A DNA stretch of 64,000 nt from Omphalotus guepiniiformis (Eukaryota > Basidiomycota > Agaricomycetes > Agaricales > Omphalotaceae). How positions within the stretch are numbered: position 1 is the first letter of the stretch; every line of letters starts with the position of its first letter. The notes beneath the pieces were generated by a model. That model did no database searches, was not told the DNA's origin, and saw nothing but the letters and a program-made list of their open reading frames with translations. Shown one piece after another: positions 21,973-35,462 of this stretch. The translations under genes were made by a program, and so were the position numbers. The stretch is taken from NCBI GenBank assembly GCA_028554645.1, contig JAQOOI010000025.1, positions 1-64,000 on the forward strand. Direction: 5' to 3'.

Positions 21973-23122
21973 ATGAAATACTCTACCCTTGTGCCGTGGG
22001 TGCTTGTACACCTAGCGATTGTTGCGACTGTTGCCAAGTCTCAGAAGATTGTTCTGACCAATGACGATGGTTGGGCTGTTGCCATGATTCGTGAACAGGA
22101 AAGCGCTTTGACAGCCGCAGGCTATGATGTACGTGAATTTGGGGCATCAGCGTGCCTTGAGCACATTCCCATATCGTGCTTTAGGTCATTCTATCTTGCC
22201 CAGCAGAAAACGAATCTGGTACGGGGTCGTCAAGCGCCCCGCCCACCACGTTGACTGTACCATGCGAGTTCGACACTTGTCCGGCGGGTTCTCCTCCAGA
22301 GGGCTTCGATGCATCTGACCGTACGTTCAATTTCACTGGTTTACTTCTCGCGTTTGATGGATTCCTACCTCTGTAGCGAGAATCAATTATGTCAATTCCT
22401 TCCCTGTTGATGCTGTCCGTTTCGGCATCCAGACACTTTCTCCCCAGTTCTTCGACAGCCTTCCTGATTTCGTGGTGAGCGGACCTAATGTTGGGAGTGA
22501 GTAAATAATACGCTCTTGACGTTTTATTTATTGCTCACATCTCTGCAATAGACAACTTAGCCTCGCTCGGCGGTTCTGGCACTGTGTAAGTGTCTGGAAC
22601 CAATTTACACTTTACATTGGCATTCTATTTTACTCTTTCAACAGCGGTGCGGCTTGCGAGGCTGCGTTGGAAGGAATTCCTTCAACTGCATTCTCAGCGT
22701 CGGGTTCTTCCGTCTCCCAAGTATCGTTCACAACACTTTCGGATACGACTTTGGAAGACACTCGTGCTGCCATCGTCTATGCGTCTCTTACGACGACCTT
22801 CGTCAACGCGCTTCTGGTTGCTCCACCGCCCATCCTCCCCCGCGGGATAAGCATCAATGTCAACTACCCGCCGACGACGGACTGTTCATCTCCGGATGCT
22901 TTTAGCTTCATCCTCACTAGAGTCAGCCCAGATGCCAGCGCAACCGATGTCGAGACGTGCGGGACCAATCACCTGCCAGGGGAGGCGTCCGTGATTGCGA
23001 CGACCGGATGTTTTGCAAGTGTCAGTGTATTTAATGCAAGTACCAAAGGTGATGTAGATGCTGCTACCCAAGGGTTTGTGTTGCAGCGACTTGGGGAGTT
23101 TTTGTCCTGTTTGCCTTCTTAA
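21973..23122 (+). CDS. Secreted SurE-type acid phosphatase/nucleotidase, tandem copy B
   Basis: Five exons: 21973-22128, 22185-22320, 22377-22496, 22552-22585, 22645-23122, giving 307 residues. The signal peptide is MKYSTLVPWVLVHLAIVATV. Active-site motifs: LTNDDG, SCPAENESG, VSGPNVG. It lacks the first intron of copy A; the other intron positions and phases match copies A and C, which shows descent by tandem duplication. A TATA-like TTTAAAAGG lies about 50 bases upstream of the ATG. Confidence 0.9.
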
Positions 23123-23456
23123 TTCTTCACAGGCAGCAATTCTTGGTTTGAATAATGATTATGGATGTAATTGTCGGATATCTCGCACTCTTCAGATCCA
23201 ATCTGTTCCTCAATATTGTTGCACATGTGTTTGCTCTTTCCTGAACGAATATGTATATATTATTTTTATCATACTCCGCTTGTGTGTGAGAGTTTCTGAG
23301 GCATCTCACGAATGTTTTCACGAGGTACGAACAGGTCGATCTCGTTACACGTTCAATGTAATATTTAGAGAGCTGGGGTAATAAAAGACGACTGACTTCC
23401 TGCCGCTAGAAATCCTCAAAGCTCAGCCAGCGCTCATCACCAAGAAAATTTTGACG

Positions 23457-24608
23457 ATGAGATCTCCGACATTGTCTCTCCTTGCACTTGCTCTTGTAGT
23501 GAATGGACAGAAGAGAATATTAATCGGGAACGATGACGGTTGGGCCGTTGCTGCTATTCGAGCCCAATACAATGCACTCGTGGCTGCAGATTACGATGTA
23601 AGTGTCATTTTTTTTAGAAATGGTCTACGGAAGACATGGGGATACATTTGTTTCTTGTGGCAGGTTGTGCTCTCATGCCCTGCAATCAACCTGTCAGGGA
23701 CAGGATCCCTCTCCACAACCCCACTTCCTGTCATCATCCCTTGCGAATTTGATACCTGTCCTGTATTTTCCCCAGCAGAGGGTTTCAATCAATCTGATCG
23801 TAAGTTTTCTTGTTGAATATGCCTGCGTGCGGGGACACTGCGGGGCCGTTTCTGACGAACTTGTAGCGAGACTTAACTATGTGAACGGCTTTCCGGTTGA
23901 TGGCGTCAAGTACGGGATACAGACCTTGGCTCCAAAGTTTTTTGATGGTGGTCGGCCCGACTTCGTCGTGAGCGGGCCAAATGTTGGCAGTAAGTCGATC
24001 AAGTCGAAATATGGAGAATATAATGATTCTAAGCGCTCTTAGACAATCTTGAAGTTCTTATTGGTTCCGGCACAGTGTTCGTACTTTTCGTCGATCTTGA
24101 ATTAGCTGGTTCCTGATTCTATATTAGCGGTGCAGCAAGTGAGGCTGCATTGGAGGGAATACCTTCAGCAGCTTTCTCGGGTTCAAGTGACTCGCTTTCA
24201 GAAGTCTCTTACACCACCCTCGACTCCGATCCGACATCGGCGGACAGCTTAGCTGCAGTGCTCTATGCAGACTTGACCGTCCAATTCATCAACAAGCTTG
24301 TATCCGCCTCTTCACCGATTCTTCCACCAGGCATCAGCCTGAACGTGAACTATCCAGCGACGACCAACTGTCCCGCAGTATCCGACTATTCTTTCGTGTT
24401 ATCGAGAGTTGTGGCAGATTCATCGGCTACTGATGTAGAGACTTGTGGCACTACCCATCTCCCGGCCGAGTCAGATGTAGTTGCGCATTCGGGATGTTTC
24501 GCGAGCGTCAGCGTGTTCAACGCTAGTACAAAAGCTGATGTGGATGCGAGGACGCAAGCGTTCGTATTGAATAGCCTGGGTAATTTCTTGAGTTGTCTTC
24601 CTAGATAG
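23457..24608 (+). CDS. Secreted SurE-type acid phosphatase/nucleotidase, tandem copy C
   Basis: Five exons: 23457-23597, 23664-23799, 23867-23989, 24043-24076, 24128-24608, giving 304 residues. The signal peptide is short (MRSPTLSLLALALVVNG). Motifs: IGNDDG (Gly-Asn in place of Thr-Asn), SCPAINLSG, VSGPNVG. One codon is gained in exon 3 (GGR in place of two residues in copy B). Structure is otherwise the same as copy B. The 334-base gap before it has no ORF. Confidence 0.9.
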
Positions 24609-24902
24609 GACGACGACCATGACTGAGGGTGACCTTCGAGTTTGTTGTCTATGTTATTAGGGTACGAGAAATATGTTCTTGTATCGATGAATTGAGATTC
24701 CCACTAGTAACGAGACCAGACGAAGGTGGGGTGTTGTAGTGTATTTTATGAAGGCAGAAAGCAGGCATGTTTGCTCTTCAGGTCTTTGACAAATATAAGC
24801 CGAGACATGAACTGACTCTTAGTGACTGCAACCATGATCTAACATCGCTATATGCTTCAATGCCTTCACTTGGGTCGCATTATACGCCTTGAAATACGCG
24901 CA

Positions 24903-26444
24903 ATGTCCTCTATGCCTTCATACGAAAATTGGTCCAAAGAAGATCTCATAGCTCGTCTCAGAGCTCTAGAAGGGCAGCAGGAGACGATAGAATCAAAAGC
25001 ACCATTATCTGAGCAGTCTGGTAAATTCTCAGAGTCTGCACCAAAAGAATTCGATTTCTCATCTTACCCACGTCGCAAGATTGCTCTGAAATTTTGCTAT
25101 TCTGGATGGGAATACAATGGCCTTGCATTTCAGACCTCACCGACACCACTTCCGACTGTAGAAAGCGTCTTATTTGATGCGTTGGCACGGACTAAGCTGA
25201 TAGATCCAGCTGCAGGTTATGATGGATGCGAGTGGGAAAAGTGTGGTAGGACGGATCGGGGTGTTAGTGCTGCTGGTCAGGTCATATCGCTTTGGGTTAG
25301 AAGTGCTCTCGATAGCGAACCAGAATCATTAAAGGAAGAATATGTCGTGCAGAAGACGAAGGCCCCGTCGTCAGTTGAATTGCTGGAGGATGAGCCTGCG
25401 ATGCTCGAAGATGGATTTGGTTCCCTTAGCTTGGACGACGACGATATATCGCCACCACCGACAGCATCTCCTGTCAAAAGGTCGAGGCCAGAGCATGCCT
25501 ATGTCACTATTCTTAATCGAATCCTTCCCCCCACTATCCGTGTACTCGCATGGTCTCCTGTTGTTCCGACGTTTTCAGCTCGGTTTGCATGCAAGTATCG
25601 ACATTACAAGTACTTCTTCTCCTCGGAACATCTTGATATTACGAGAATGCAAGATGCTGCTTCACGTTTACTTGGAGAACATGATTTCCGCAATCTATGC
25701 AAACTTGATGCAGCGAAACAGATCACTGTCTTTCAAAGGAAAATCCTGCGTGCGGAAATCGTGCCCGTGGATGATGCCTCGTCCAACATGTACGTCCTCA
25801 ATCTTGTCGGGACTGCATTCTTGTATCACCAAGTACGGCATATAATGGCAGTGCTTTTCCTTGTTGGTCGAGGGCTTGAACAACCCTCTGTCATCAACTC
25901 GTTGCTCAATGCAGCGGAGGGACTAGAACAGCTCCGAGATGGAGAAACGCTTGAAGTTGTCGATAGCAAACCAGAGTACCAGATGGCTGACGCGCTCCCA
26001 CTCATGCTATGGGATTGTGGCTACTCTGACCAGGATGTTGCTTGGCGTACAGACGGCTTCGATCCAAACGACAGACCCAATTCAACAGAAGACGGCCGAG
26101 GCATTTATCACCTTCTTCATTCCATTCATGCTCGCTCAGAGATATACTCAGTACTGAACCAACACTTCTTGAACGCTGCGGCAGCCTTTTTCTCACCTCC
26201 TTGGGCACCTACACCTGAAGGTCCTGTTGGAATCAGGAGTGGAAACAGTGTTACGGTGGAGGTACCGTTAGGAGGCGGAAACTCGAGGAAGCTACAAATC
26301 TACGTACCGCTACTCAAAAGGAAACGTTTGGATCCCGTAGAAGTTGTGAATGAACGCTGGAGGAATGGGAAAGGGTTCAGACGAGAACAGAAGAAAAAGA
26401 ATGATGAGGATGGCAGTGGCGACGTGGGTGATGATGGAGAATAA
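24903..26444 (+). CDS. DEG1: tRNA pseudouridine(38/39) synthase, Deg1/Pus3 type
   Basis: Intronless, 513 residues from the ATG at 24903 (an earlier in-frame ATG at 24852 would add 17 residues). TruA-family enzymes turn uridine to pseudouridine in the anticodon arm. Seen here: RKIALKFCYSGWEYNGLAFQ near the start of the domain, the catalytic-aspartate box KCGRTDRGVSA, FSARFACKYRHYKYFF, HDFRNLCK and the C-terminal TAFLYHQVRHIMAVLFLVGRG. The wording of these blocks matches eukaryotic Deg1/Pus3 rather than Pus1. The N-terminal 50 residues are coiled-coil-like, as in other Pus3 proteins. The lack of introns is unlike its neighbours. Confidence 0.93.
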   Translation: MSSMPSYENWSKEDLIARLRALEGQQETIESKAPLSEQSGKFSESAPKEFDFSSYPRRKIALKFCYSGWEYNGLAFQTSPTPLPTVESVLFDALARTKLIDPAAGYDGCEWEKCGRTDRGVSAAGQVISLWVRSALDSEPESLKEEYVVQKTKAPSSVELLEDEPAMLEDGFGSLSLDDDDISPPPTASPVKRSRPEHAYVTILNRILPPTIRVLAWSPVVPTFSARFACKYRHYKYFFSSEHLDITRMQDAASRLLGEHDFRNLCKLDAAKQITVFQRKILRAEIVPVDDASSNMYVLNLVGTAFLYHQVRHIMAVLFLVGRGLEQPSVINSLLNAAEGLEQLRDGETLEVVDSKPEYQMADALPLMLWDCGYSDQDVAWRTDGFDPNDRPNSTEDGRGIYHLLHSIHARSEIYSVLNQHFLNAAAAFFSPPWAPTPEGPVGIRSGNSVTVEVPLGGGNSRKLQIYVPLLKRKRLDPVEVVNERWRNGKGFRREQKKKNDEDGSGDVGDDGE

Positions 26445-27228
26445 TATTAAGCTTAACATTGTGCGTTTGGGGCATGCAGAACCTTCTGTGTATGCCTATT
26501 CTGCAAGCTTACCCTAAGAATTAGAATGGATATGTGAACCTCTATGCTCTATGGTTTTTCCAATTGAGTTTGCTTTGGGAAAGGCCAAAGCGAGATATAC
26601 TGTAGCGCGATCACGTGTTGCGGTTGCATCATGTTTCGGCGCCTGAAATTTTCTTTCTTCGCCATTTCAGTGTCACTTCACGCGGCTCTAGCTTCGACTC
26701 TCAATCTCAAGCTCCATATGTCTTCTTCCCTGGACAATGAAAACATTTCTCAGGAAGTCCGAGGGCATCCTTATCGGATATCGATTCGAGATAGGCCTAT
26801 GCTTATGGCTGCTTCCCAATCAACTTCTAGCGGTTTCGAAGACGGCAATAAGACGGCAAGACGCCGGCCGTCATCGGCCGGAAGGAAAAGAGCGATAAAC
26901 GAGCTCAGGGAAGTTGGAAACAAAAAACCACCCGAAGCACGTCTCTAGAGGCCAGGCTCAAAACTTTCAAGGAGTAAAGGCAGTGTGTGCGTCTGATTTG
27001 CGTTCCAACTGCGGTGCTTATCTAATATGTCATGTGGGGAAAAGAAGGTTGATCTGCGGTGCAACTTCAATTGTGCGTCCGCAACTAGTCACCGGCGGTT
27101 GAACCATGCTTGTTACTTCTCGACTTCCTTTTCCTACATACATACCAGGACGATATAAAATCTGGAATGGCCCAGTCCTCTGAGCTGCTAGTGATTTGTC
27201 TTCTTGCTCCGGACTCAGCACCGTCAAG
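26445..27228. other. Intergenic region with a doubtful 105-residue ORF
   Basis: The plus-strand ORF 26631-26948 starts MFRRLKFSFFAISVSLHAALAS, which resembles a signal peptide, and ends in a basic region. No homologue comes to mind and no splice structure supports it, so I treat it as doubtful. The right part is the promoter of the P450 gene. Confidence 0.35.
27154..27160 (+). promoter_or_regulatory. TATA box of the P450 gene
   Basis: TATAAAA in GGACGATATAAAATC, 69 bases before the ATG at 27229. Confidence 0.5.
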
Positions 27229-29276
27229 ATGGGCGCCCTCGACTCACTTTTAACCTTTCATTTTCCGATCCAAAGTCTTTTGGCGTTGGATGTCAAAGTA
27301 TATGCTACCTTGATCGCCTTGTTAGCGGTGGTGCTCGTCGCGCGTTATGCAAATAGTCCTTGGAGACACCTACCGCCTGGCCCTAAGGGTGAGTACCATA
27401 TTGTGTCCTTGTGTACATGTGTAACGCGACTTATCCACATCTAGGTCTTCCTGTCTTTGGCAATATCTTCCAACTGTTGGCTCCCAACCCGTGGCTTACC
27501 TTCACTGAGTGGAGGAAGCAGTATGGTGAGTAAGCTTTCGTTGTAGGTAAATCGCAAGATGACTGAAGGCAATTTCTCATTATCCAGGTGATCTGATCTA
27601 TATCAACATTGCTGGCCAACCCATGGTGATTCTTGGCTCTCAAAAGGTCGCTGCTGATCTGCTTGACCGTCGCGCGAGTATCTACTCCGACCGTCCCACC
27701 AATGTTGTTGCATCTAAGATCCTCACCGGTGGACTGTTCATTGTCTTCACCGGCTACAGTGAAATGTTGGTTCATCTATCTATTGGTTTGCGAATGTCCT
27801 AATTCCCAAATTTAGCTGGCGTAAACTTCGACGGGCTGCTCATGAAGGTCTCTACAGAGGGGCAGCCAAGAAGTACTACCAGACTCACCAGACGGAGGCT
27901 ACCATCCTCACCTCCCAGATGATCAAAGACCCCGTCCTCTGGAGCCAACACTTCCACAGGACCTCCTCTTCGACCATCATGTCTATTCTCTATGACCACA
28001 AACCTATCCTCCAGCCCACTACTCCTCAGATCGAGGAGATCAACAACTGTGTGTCTCGCTTGACCAAGGCCGCTCTTCCTGGAGCTTTCTTGGTTGAGTT
28101 CTTCCCATGGATGGAGCGTCTTCCTGACTGGTGAGCGTGGTTCTACGCGTCCCTCGCATTCGGTTGCTGAGTACTCCTTTAGGCTCGCAAAGTGGAAGCG
28201 TGACGCTAAGTTTTGGTACGAGAGCGACACGCGCATGTTCGAGGGACTGTTCTACGATGTCCGCAAGCGCATGGAGGCTGGTGAAGATCGCCCCAGTGTC
28301 GTACAGCAACTCATCCAGGAGAAGGACAAGAACCAACTTACTCTTCGACAAAATGCTTGGCTTGCAGGCACTATGTTGTACGTTGTTCGATCATCATAGA
28401 GAAAGCTGGCTTCTCATCCCATTTCGTAGCTCTGCCGGTGCTGAGACTAGCTCCGTCGTCATGTCTTGGTGGTTGTTGGCCATGATGCTTTACCCGGATG
28501 TTCAGAAGCGTTGCCAGCAGGAAATGTGAGTTTGTGGAACAGTGAAACTCAAAGGCGGGAACTTACTGTCAAACCTATTTAGCGACTCGGTTGTTGGAAG
28601 GTCTCGTCTGCCCACCTTCGCTGACCAGGAGTTCCTACCCTACACTGTAGCGACTGTCAAGGAGGCTCTCCGCTGGAGGCCTGTCGACCCCCTGGGACTT
28701 CCTCACCGCTCGACTGAGGACGACTGGTACGAAGGTGAGCCAAAGTGATACAAATTTGTCGTTTAGACGCTCACTGCTGTTTGATCAGGTCACTTCATCC
28801 CCAAAGGTACTATTCTCGTTGCCAACGTTTGGAGTCTCAACCGTGACCCGGATATCTACGGACCTGATGCTCACCACTTCAACCCTGCTCGCCACCTCGA
28901 CGAGAACGGTCAAGTTGGTCCTGGTCCCGCTGACACGAAGGAAGAGGGACATGCCACTTATGGATTTGGTCGCCGTATCTGTGTCGGACGCCACCTTGCC
29001 AACAACTCGCTCTTCATGAACGTCGCCATGCTCTTGTGGGCTATGAACATCGAACACCCCAAGGACGCTGACGGTAAACCTGTACCAGTGGACATCGATG
29101 GATGCGAAGACCATGGTCTCGTTGTGTAAGTCTTGCCGATGCCGGATAGTGTCAATTCTAACACATTGGTGTATAGTGCGCCAGTTCCGTTCACTCCCAA
29201 GATGACGCCTCGCTTCCCCGAGGCGACTGTGCTTCTTGAGCAGGAGATGGAGTTGCTTGGTTTGAATAACGCGTAA
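27229..29276 (+). CDS. Cytochrome P450 monooxygenase
   Basis: Nine exons: 27229-27388, 27445-27525, 27588-27765, 27816-28130, 28183-28377, 28430-28525, 28583-28734, 28789-29125, 29177-29276, in frame throughout, 537 residues. An N-terminal membrane helix (LIALLAVVLVARY) precedes the hinge LPPGPKG. The I-helix oxygen-binding motif is AGAETSS, the ExxR pair is KEALRWR, and the haem-cysteine loop is FGFGRRICVGRH. It is a microsomal monooxygenase of the CYP-rich basidiomycete groups; the substrate cannot be told. A 5-alpha-reductase-like gene lies next to it in the convergent orientation. Confidence 0.95.
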
Positions 29277-29577
29277 TGGGAAAATCAGGTCCTTGCCTGT
29301 AGAGTTCTACTAGGCATGGAGCTTCGGAGATATGTAGATAGATCTGTTAATTTGCATTCAATGTAGTTTAGTCAATTGCCCAAACAGAAATGGTTATAGC
29401 AATCACAGCTGTTTCATTATGAGACCAAGAGCCGATGCAGAAACTCACTACTGACGTAGAAGGTTCGCCCATAGCTCAGACCAGGCTCAGACTCTCAAAA
29501 TACCTATGGATGATTATCTACTAGTACTACATATCACCGGAATACCCCGCGGGAAAGATTCCAGGGATCGTAAATAG

Positions 29578-30578
29578 TTACAGAATGTACGGAATGATAA
29601 TCTTCCTGTCCTTCGGATATGCGTCCCCAAAAGTCTTCAAGTACCACTGGTGGCTGGTGTAAGCGCGAGGAAACATGATCATAATCTCGACACAGAACAT
29701 CATGAATGGCGGGGTGAATCCAGGGGCAAAGTCCATTGCCGGTCCTCGTAACCATTTCTGCCATCGCATCAGAGAGAAGATGGTAGAGGGCGGTAGGGGC
29801 GAGGCAGCTGAAGCCCATCCAAACCATTCGACCCACTCGCAGAAATAGTTGGGGAAAGATATCCAACGGTAAAGCCCGCCGTAAGGAATACCGTAATACA
29901 CTTTGTCAACATCGCCTTGCTTGCCTTGTCCCGCTTTTCTTCTGATATTAGACAGCATATCATCATGAATCACATTTCCCACAAAGCCAACGGCCCACAG
30001 GAACAGACCGAGGAAAAAGGTAGGCCGGTTGAACGTCTTGGATGGCTCAAGGAAAAGGTGTGTTTCCTCAGAGGTGAGATATGATCCAATGAGAAAACCG
30101 TTGATACAGCCCATGAAACCACCTGATAGGGGCACAAATAGATGTGACCTAGAACGATACGGCGTTCTGAGAGTAGTTATTATGGCGCGGTTGGTGTAAT
30201 GAACGAGGAAAAGGCAGAACAAGATGATTTGGGGTGTTGTAGGGGGCTCTGAATTCCGTCCAGATAATGGCGCGCGAAGGAAGGTGAGTGTGCACATAAT
30301 TGGAGCTACGATGGCCAACAACATGAAAGCCTTGCGTCCTATATGTGATTGCGAATGTAAGCCCATTGCAGTATATTAACCTACTTATATGCACCATCAA
30401 AAGTCAAAAATGTACTCTTTGGCGCAAACCGACCAAAGGGTACATTGAACATAAAAGAGGCTGGAAATGCAATAAAGCCAATCAAGCAAAATAGCTTCCT
30501 CGCAGCTGAAGCAAGACTATGAGTATCTGAAGACTGAAGAGTACGGTAAAGCATTACCGTTGTAAAGATGCAGTGCAT
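29578..30578 (-). CDS. Steroid 5-alpha-reductase-like membrane enzyme
   Basis: Exon 1 30578-30395 and exon 2 30338-29578 (GTGCAT donor, ATATAG acceptor) give about 314 residues. Several hydrophobic segments span the protein. FNVPFGRFAP and the C-terminal FPNYFCEWVEWFGWA and KTFGDAYPKDRKIIIPYIL match the 3-oxo-5-alpha-steroid 4-dehydrogenase family, which reduces a double bond next to a carbonyl with NADPH. It could act on sterols, polyprenols or fatty-acyl chains. The start Met is uncertain; an ATG in another frame at about 30590 would need an extra intron. Confidence 0.85.
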
Positions 30579-31133
30579 CTGCAATTGCCATATCGTTTCC
30601 GTGTATGAAAGTCTAGCTCAGAACAGGCGAGCGCCGCGATCTGGGTGAGGTCTGAGTGACTCGGACGAGAACTCAACCTTATTATGAACACACTGGAATT
30701 AAGGCGAACTTTAGTTTGGTGCTACTAGTACAGTGACCGCAAACCATGATTCGTATCATCAATCTTTGCGGTCACTGTAGAGTTCCGCACTGTACTGCTT
30801 CGGAGAGTGATAAAAAGGTATCAATGTTCTTCGTGAGGACTGCAGAGTAAACGAGGAGCTCAAAGCTCTCTGGATCTCTAGCGATGTATCGCCGGCCAAA
30901 AGGCCTACTTCTCGCCTTCGTAGAGGATCACCTCAAGAACCTATTATGCTTTCTGTTCATGCGTGCGAGACGAAAGTCAAGCAGAGCACCAAGAATCAGG
31001 GATCTCCCACTCCAGTGAGAGCTAGGCCCATTCTACATTTTATGTTAGATACGCCTCACTTGGACACCGATATTACAATTACTTAGAATACATACTATGC
31101 GAAGAACTACACCCTGGATTACAATAATCTTGC
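30579..31133. other. Intergenic region
   Basis: Apart from the inverted repeat at 30729-30779 nothing stands out. It is the promoter side of the reductase gene and the 3' side of DIM1. Confidence 0.5.
30729..30779. repeat. Perfect 15-bp inverted repeat (hairpin)
   Basis: TACAGTGACCGCAAA at 30729-30743 is the exact reverse complement of 30765-30779, with a 21-base loop that itself contains ATGAT/ATCAT. It could be a dimeric binding site, a transcribed hairpin, or the ends of a deleted element. Confidence 0.7.
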
Positions 31134-32378
<1,245 letters not shown>

Positions 32379-32523
32379 TTTTTCAAGCAAAAGTACTGAG
32401 GCCGACGGCACAAAAACTTGAATTCAGATTTCTGAGAAGCGGTTGTTTGGCAATGACCTCTAAACCAAACTCCACGAACTCAGAGCCCTTGTGCATTATC
32501 AATTGTCCCCGACAACCACTCTC
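32379..32523. promoter_or_regulatory. Short divergent promoter region between DIM1 and TMA64
   Basis: Only 145 bases separate the two start codons. Both genes serve ribosome assembly or translation, so shared regulation is plausible. I see no TATA box. Confidence 0.55.
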
Positions 32524-34710
32524 ATGTTCAAGAAGCCGGTGAATAATTGGAAGACATCTGCGCCTCTCAGAAGCTCCGATAGAAGAAAACTAAAACAAAG
32601 AGTGGTGACTGCATTTTCAATTTCAGCTGAAGATGCAGATATCTTGGTTCCGGATGGCATACAATCTGTGAAGTTCAGCACACATCTCGATGATCCCGGA
32701 GTACGAGAAATTCTGGTTATCAGGAGTTCTGCGGTCTGAATCGAGTGTTATCTTATCCAGGTGGCATATCTGGCCCCCGATGGTGATCCACTTTGGTTCA
32801 CCTTAGGGAAGGGATCCGAGGACCTCATTCCAACAGTGTACACGCTTTGGAGGAACGCGAATCTGCTCCCGTTTATTTCTACGCCAAAGGCTGTTATTCC
32901 GATCCTGGTTGGGGGCGCGGATCTCATGATTCCAGGAGGTACGCCTTGTATCAAGCTTCATCCGTTTCATTCCCTGTATCCTGATTCTAACGTTTCAAGA
33001 CAGTTGTTCACTGCTCCCCTGCTCTTGAAGAAGGACAGCTTGTCTCAGTATGCAAATACGAACGAGTAGACGGTGTACCAACCTTGTCAGCTCCGCTTGC
33101 AGTCGGTCGCATGGCTGTCAACAGTGATCAGCTTCGCGGAGGCGAGAAAGAAAAGGGAAAGGCCGTCTACATTATACACACATGGAAGGATCATCTATGG
33201 GATTCAGGGTCGAAGCCTGACGCTCCCGCGGATACTCCATTAACAAATAACTCTGAAGCTGGCCCTCACAAGGAAGAGCGAGAGGAAGAGAGTGGCGCGG
33301 ATTTCCCAGCAGTTGGGCAGACAGCAGACGCCATTGAAGCACTCACTATCTCCGATCCATCGCAACCTTCAGCTGTACCTGCCACACTCAAGTATGCACC
33401 GCACGAAGTCAGTACACTTTTGCATATGTCTCTAGTCCATGCCATCGCTACAAGCTTAAGCTCTCTTCCTTCGTCCGCATTTCCAATACCCTCAAACACT
33501 TTCTACTCGTTGCACATCCTTCCCAATCGTCCCAACTTTCCCGAACTTGTCCTTCGCCCAGCGTCTGCTCCAGCGGAATACACCCCTTCAGGTGACTCTC
33601 TCGGTCCAGACCCCCGTGATATAACGATCAAGTCCTCTTCACACAAATCACTCAGTGCTTTCTTGAAAACCGCTGAAAAAGCCAAGTTACTCACAACGAA
33701 AGCGCCTCAAAAGCATTCGGCGCAAGCGGACGTTCTTGTCACGTCAGTGAATGCATCGCATCCTGATGTTCAAGGGCATCGGCCGTTTGTTACTATTGGA
33801 GAAGTGGAGCAGAAAGCTGCCAAGAAGGCGGCAAGGGACGAGAAGGAAAGAGAAAAACAAGCTGTAGTGAGCGGCGAAATTGCCGTGCGGGAGTTATGGA
33901 AGCCGCATCTGACAAGTTTGGAATTGTTTGAAGCCATGGGCGGAAGGTATGCTTTTGTCCGATTGAATGATGAGTGTGTTCTAACATTTTCGTACATTTG
34001 TAGCTCCTCGACACTTTACACACCCACGGAGATTCGAGCGCTTTTGAATTCGTATATCAATTCGAAACAATTAGTGAACCCGTACGAACAAGCTTATATC
34101 AATCTCGACTCACTGTTACAGTCGTGTATCGTGTCAAAGAGCAAAACGAAATCCAAAAACAGCGCGCTGGACAAACCTGCGTCATCGGAAGTAGAGTTTA
34201 TGAAGAGGGATGAACTACAGAGGAACGTGATGGATAAGATGCAAAACTGGTACGAAGTCAAGGCTGAAGGGAAAGACACAGTTATCAAGTAAGCCGGCTA
34301 TCTAATCAAACATCGTACCTCATTTTTTGACGCTACAAAACCGTGTTACAGAAAGGGCAAACTCAATCCAGTACAGGTCTCCGTGAAAGTGCGTCAGGGG
34401 CGCAAAGCGTCGACGCTCATCACTGGCTTTGAGCCTTTCTACATCGTTCCAGAGGAAATGGCGGAAGATTTGAGGAAAGTTTGTGCCGGTGCGACTTCTG
34501 GTGAGTATCTTGGCTGCAATAGGCTATTGCATGCTTTGAATGAAAATTGACTCGTATCTCACAGTATCGCCAATCCATGGCAGACCAGCCAACTCAGGCA
34601 TGGAGGTGCTGGTGCAGGGCAAACAAGCAAAAACTGTAGAAGAATACCTTGTTAGCAAAGGCGTGCCGAAGAAGTGGATTGAGGTTCATGATCTGGTTGG
34701 GAAGAAGTAG
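32524..34710 (+). CDS. TMA64: Translation factor eIF2D / Tma64
   Basis: Six exons: 32524-32700, 32761-32938, 33004-33946, 34004-34288, 34352-34500, 34565-34710, giving 625 residues. eIF2D can deliver tRNA to the ribosomal P site and helps recycle 40S subunits after termination. The N-terminal MFKKPVNNWKTSAPLRSSDRR and VPDGIQSVKF opening is typical; a PUA domain follows (ILVGGADLMIPG ... SAPLAVGRM), then an acidic linker, a SWIB-like region (ELWKPHLTSLELFEAMGG ... YTPTEIRALL) and a C-terminal SUI1 domain (KASTLITGFEPFYI ... VLVQGKQAKTVEEYL). Intron 3 (33947-34003) is 57 nt without a stop, so its retention would keep the frame. Confidence 0.93.
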
Positions 34711-35462
34711 GGTCAGAACTGAGGAATGCTGGCCATAATTGATGTCAAATTAAGAAGAATGAAACTTCCACGATGTACATATGACAACAGTCCCATGCAC
34801 ATAACAAATTGTAGCTATACTTACTGACATAAACGGAAAATCAAAATGAAGTGAGCTGAATGGCAAGGCAGTTGAGGCGGTCAGCCGGCCCACTTCCTCA
34901 GTCAGAGTTCTGCTTACCTTATCGCTCGCCTAGTTTTTCTCCTCTGAGTCTGAGGGGCGAGATTACTGTCGACTGTCTCTCATACTTCACTATCTTTGTT
35001 CACGATCGTGCCTGCCAACTTCTCTTTCGGATTATTGAATGACGGCAATTAGTGGGCAAGAATACTAACCGGCGCGTCAGGATTGAGAGAAGGTACTCGC
35101 ATTCTTCAGCTGACCATCATAAAGGTCAGACTACTCAACATCTTCATCTTGTGACGACAGGAGTTGCCCGGTGAAGTGGTTCTTGTCGATACTTGGCCGC
35201 CTTTCTTTCTTTCGAATATGGAGCTGTGATATATGTAACGGCAGTCATTGCCATACTTTGTCAATCCAGGGATCGACTTCTACCATCTTATGACTTTGCA
35301 TGTGGTGTGGGTTTTGGGTCGAACTCGTCATCTCGACTCACAACAGCCTATTCGCCTTGCATGATCTCGCAATAGACGGTCATAAGATCCAACACTGGTT
35401 CCTACTCTGCAGGCTTTATACCCGACTCAGAACCAGGATGAGTTTCACCCCTCTTTCTGAAC
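34711..35462. other. Intergenic region, promoter of the first GH106-like gene
   Basis: No gene seen. Short blocks here (for example around CATCTTATGACTT and CGCAATAGA..GTCATA, about 35285-35385) recur before the second GH106-like gene (about 40085-40175), so the duplication included promoter sequence. Confidence 0.5.

Noticed and set aside
24958..26208. Other-frame ORFs over DEG1
   Set aside because: The conserved pseudouridine synthase frame covers the whole region.
26631..26948. Possible small secreted protein
   Set aside because: A signal-like start alone is not enough; no homologue or splicing evidence. Kept only as a note in the spacer entry.
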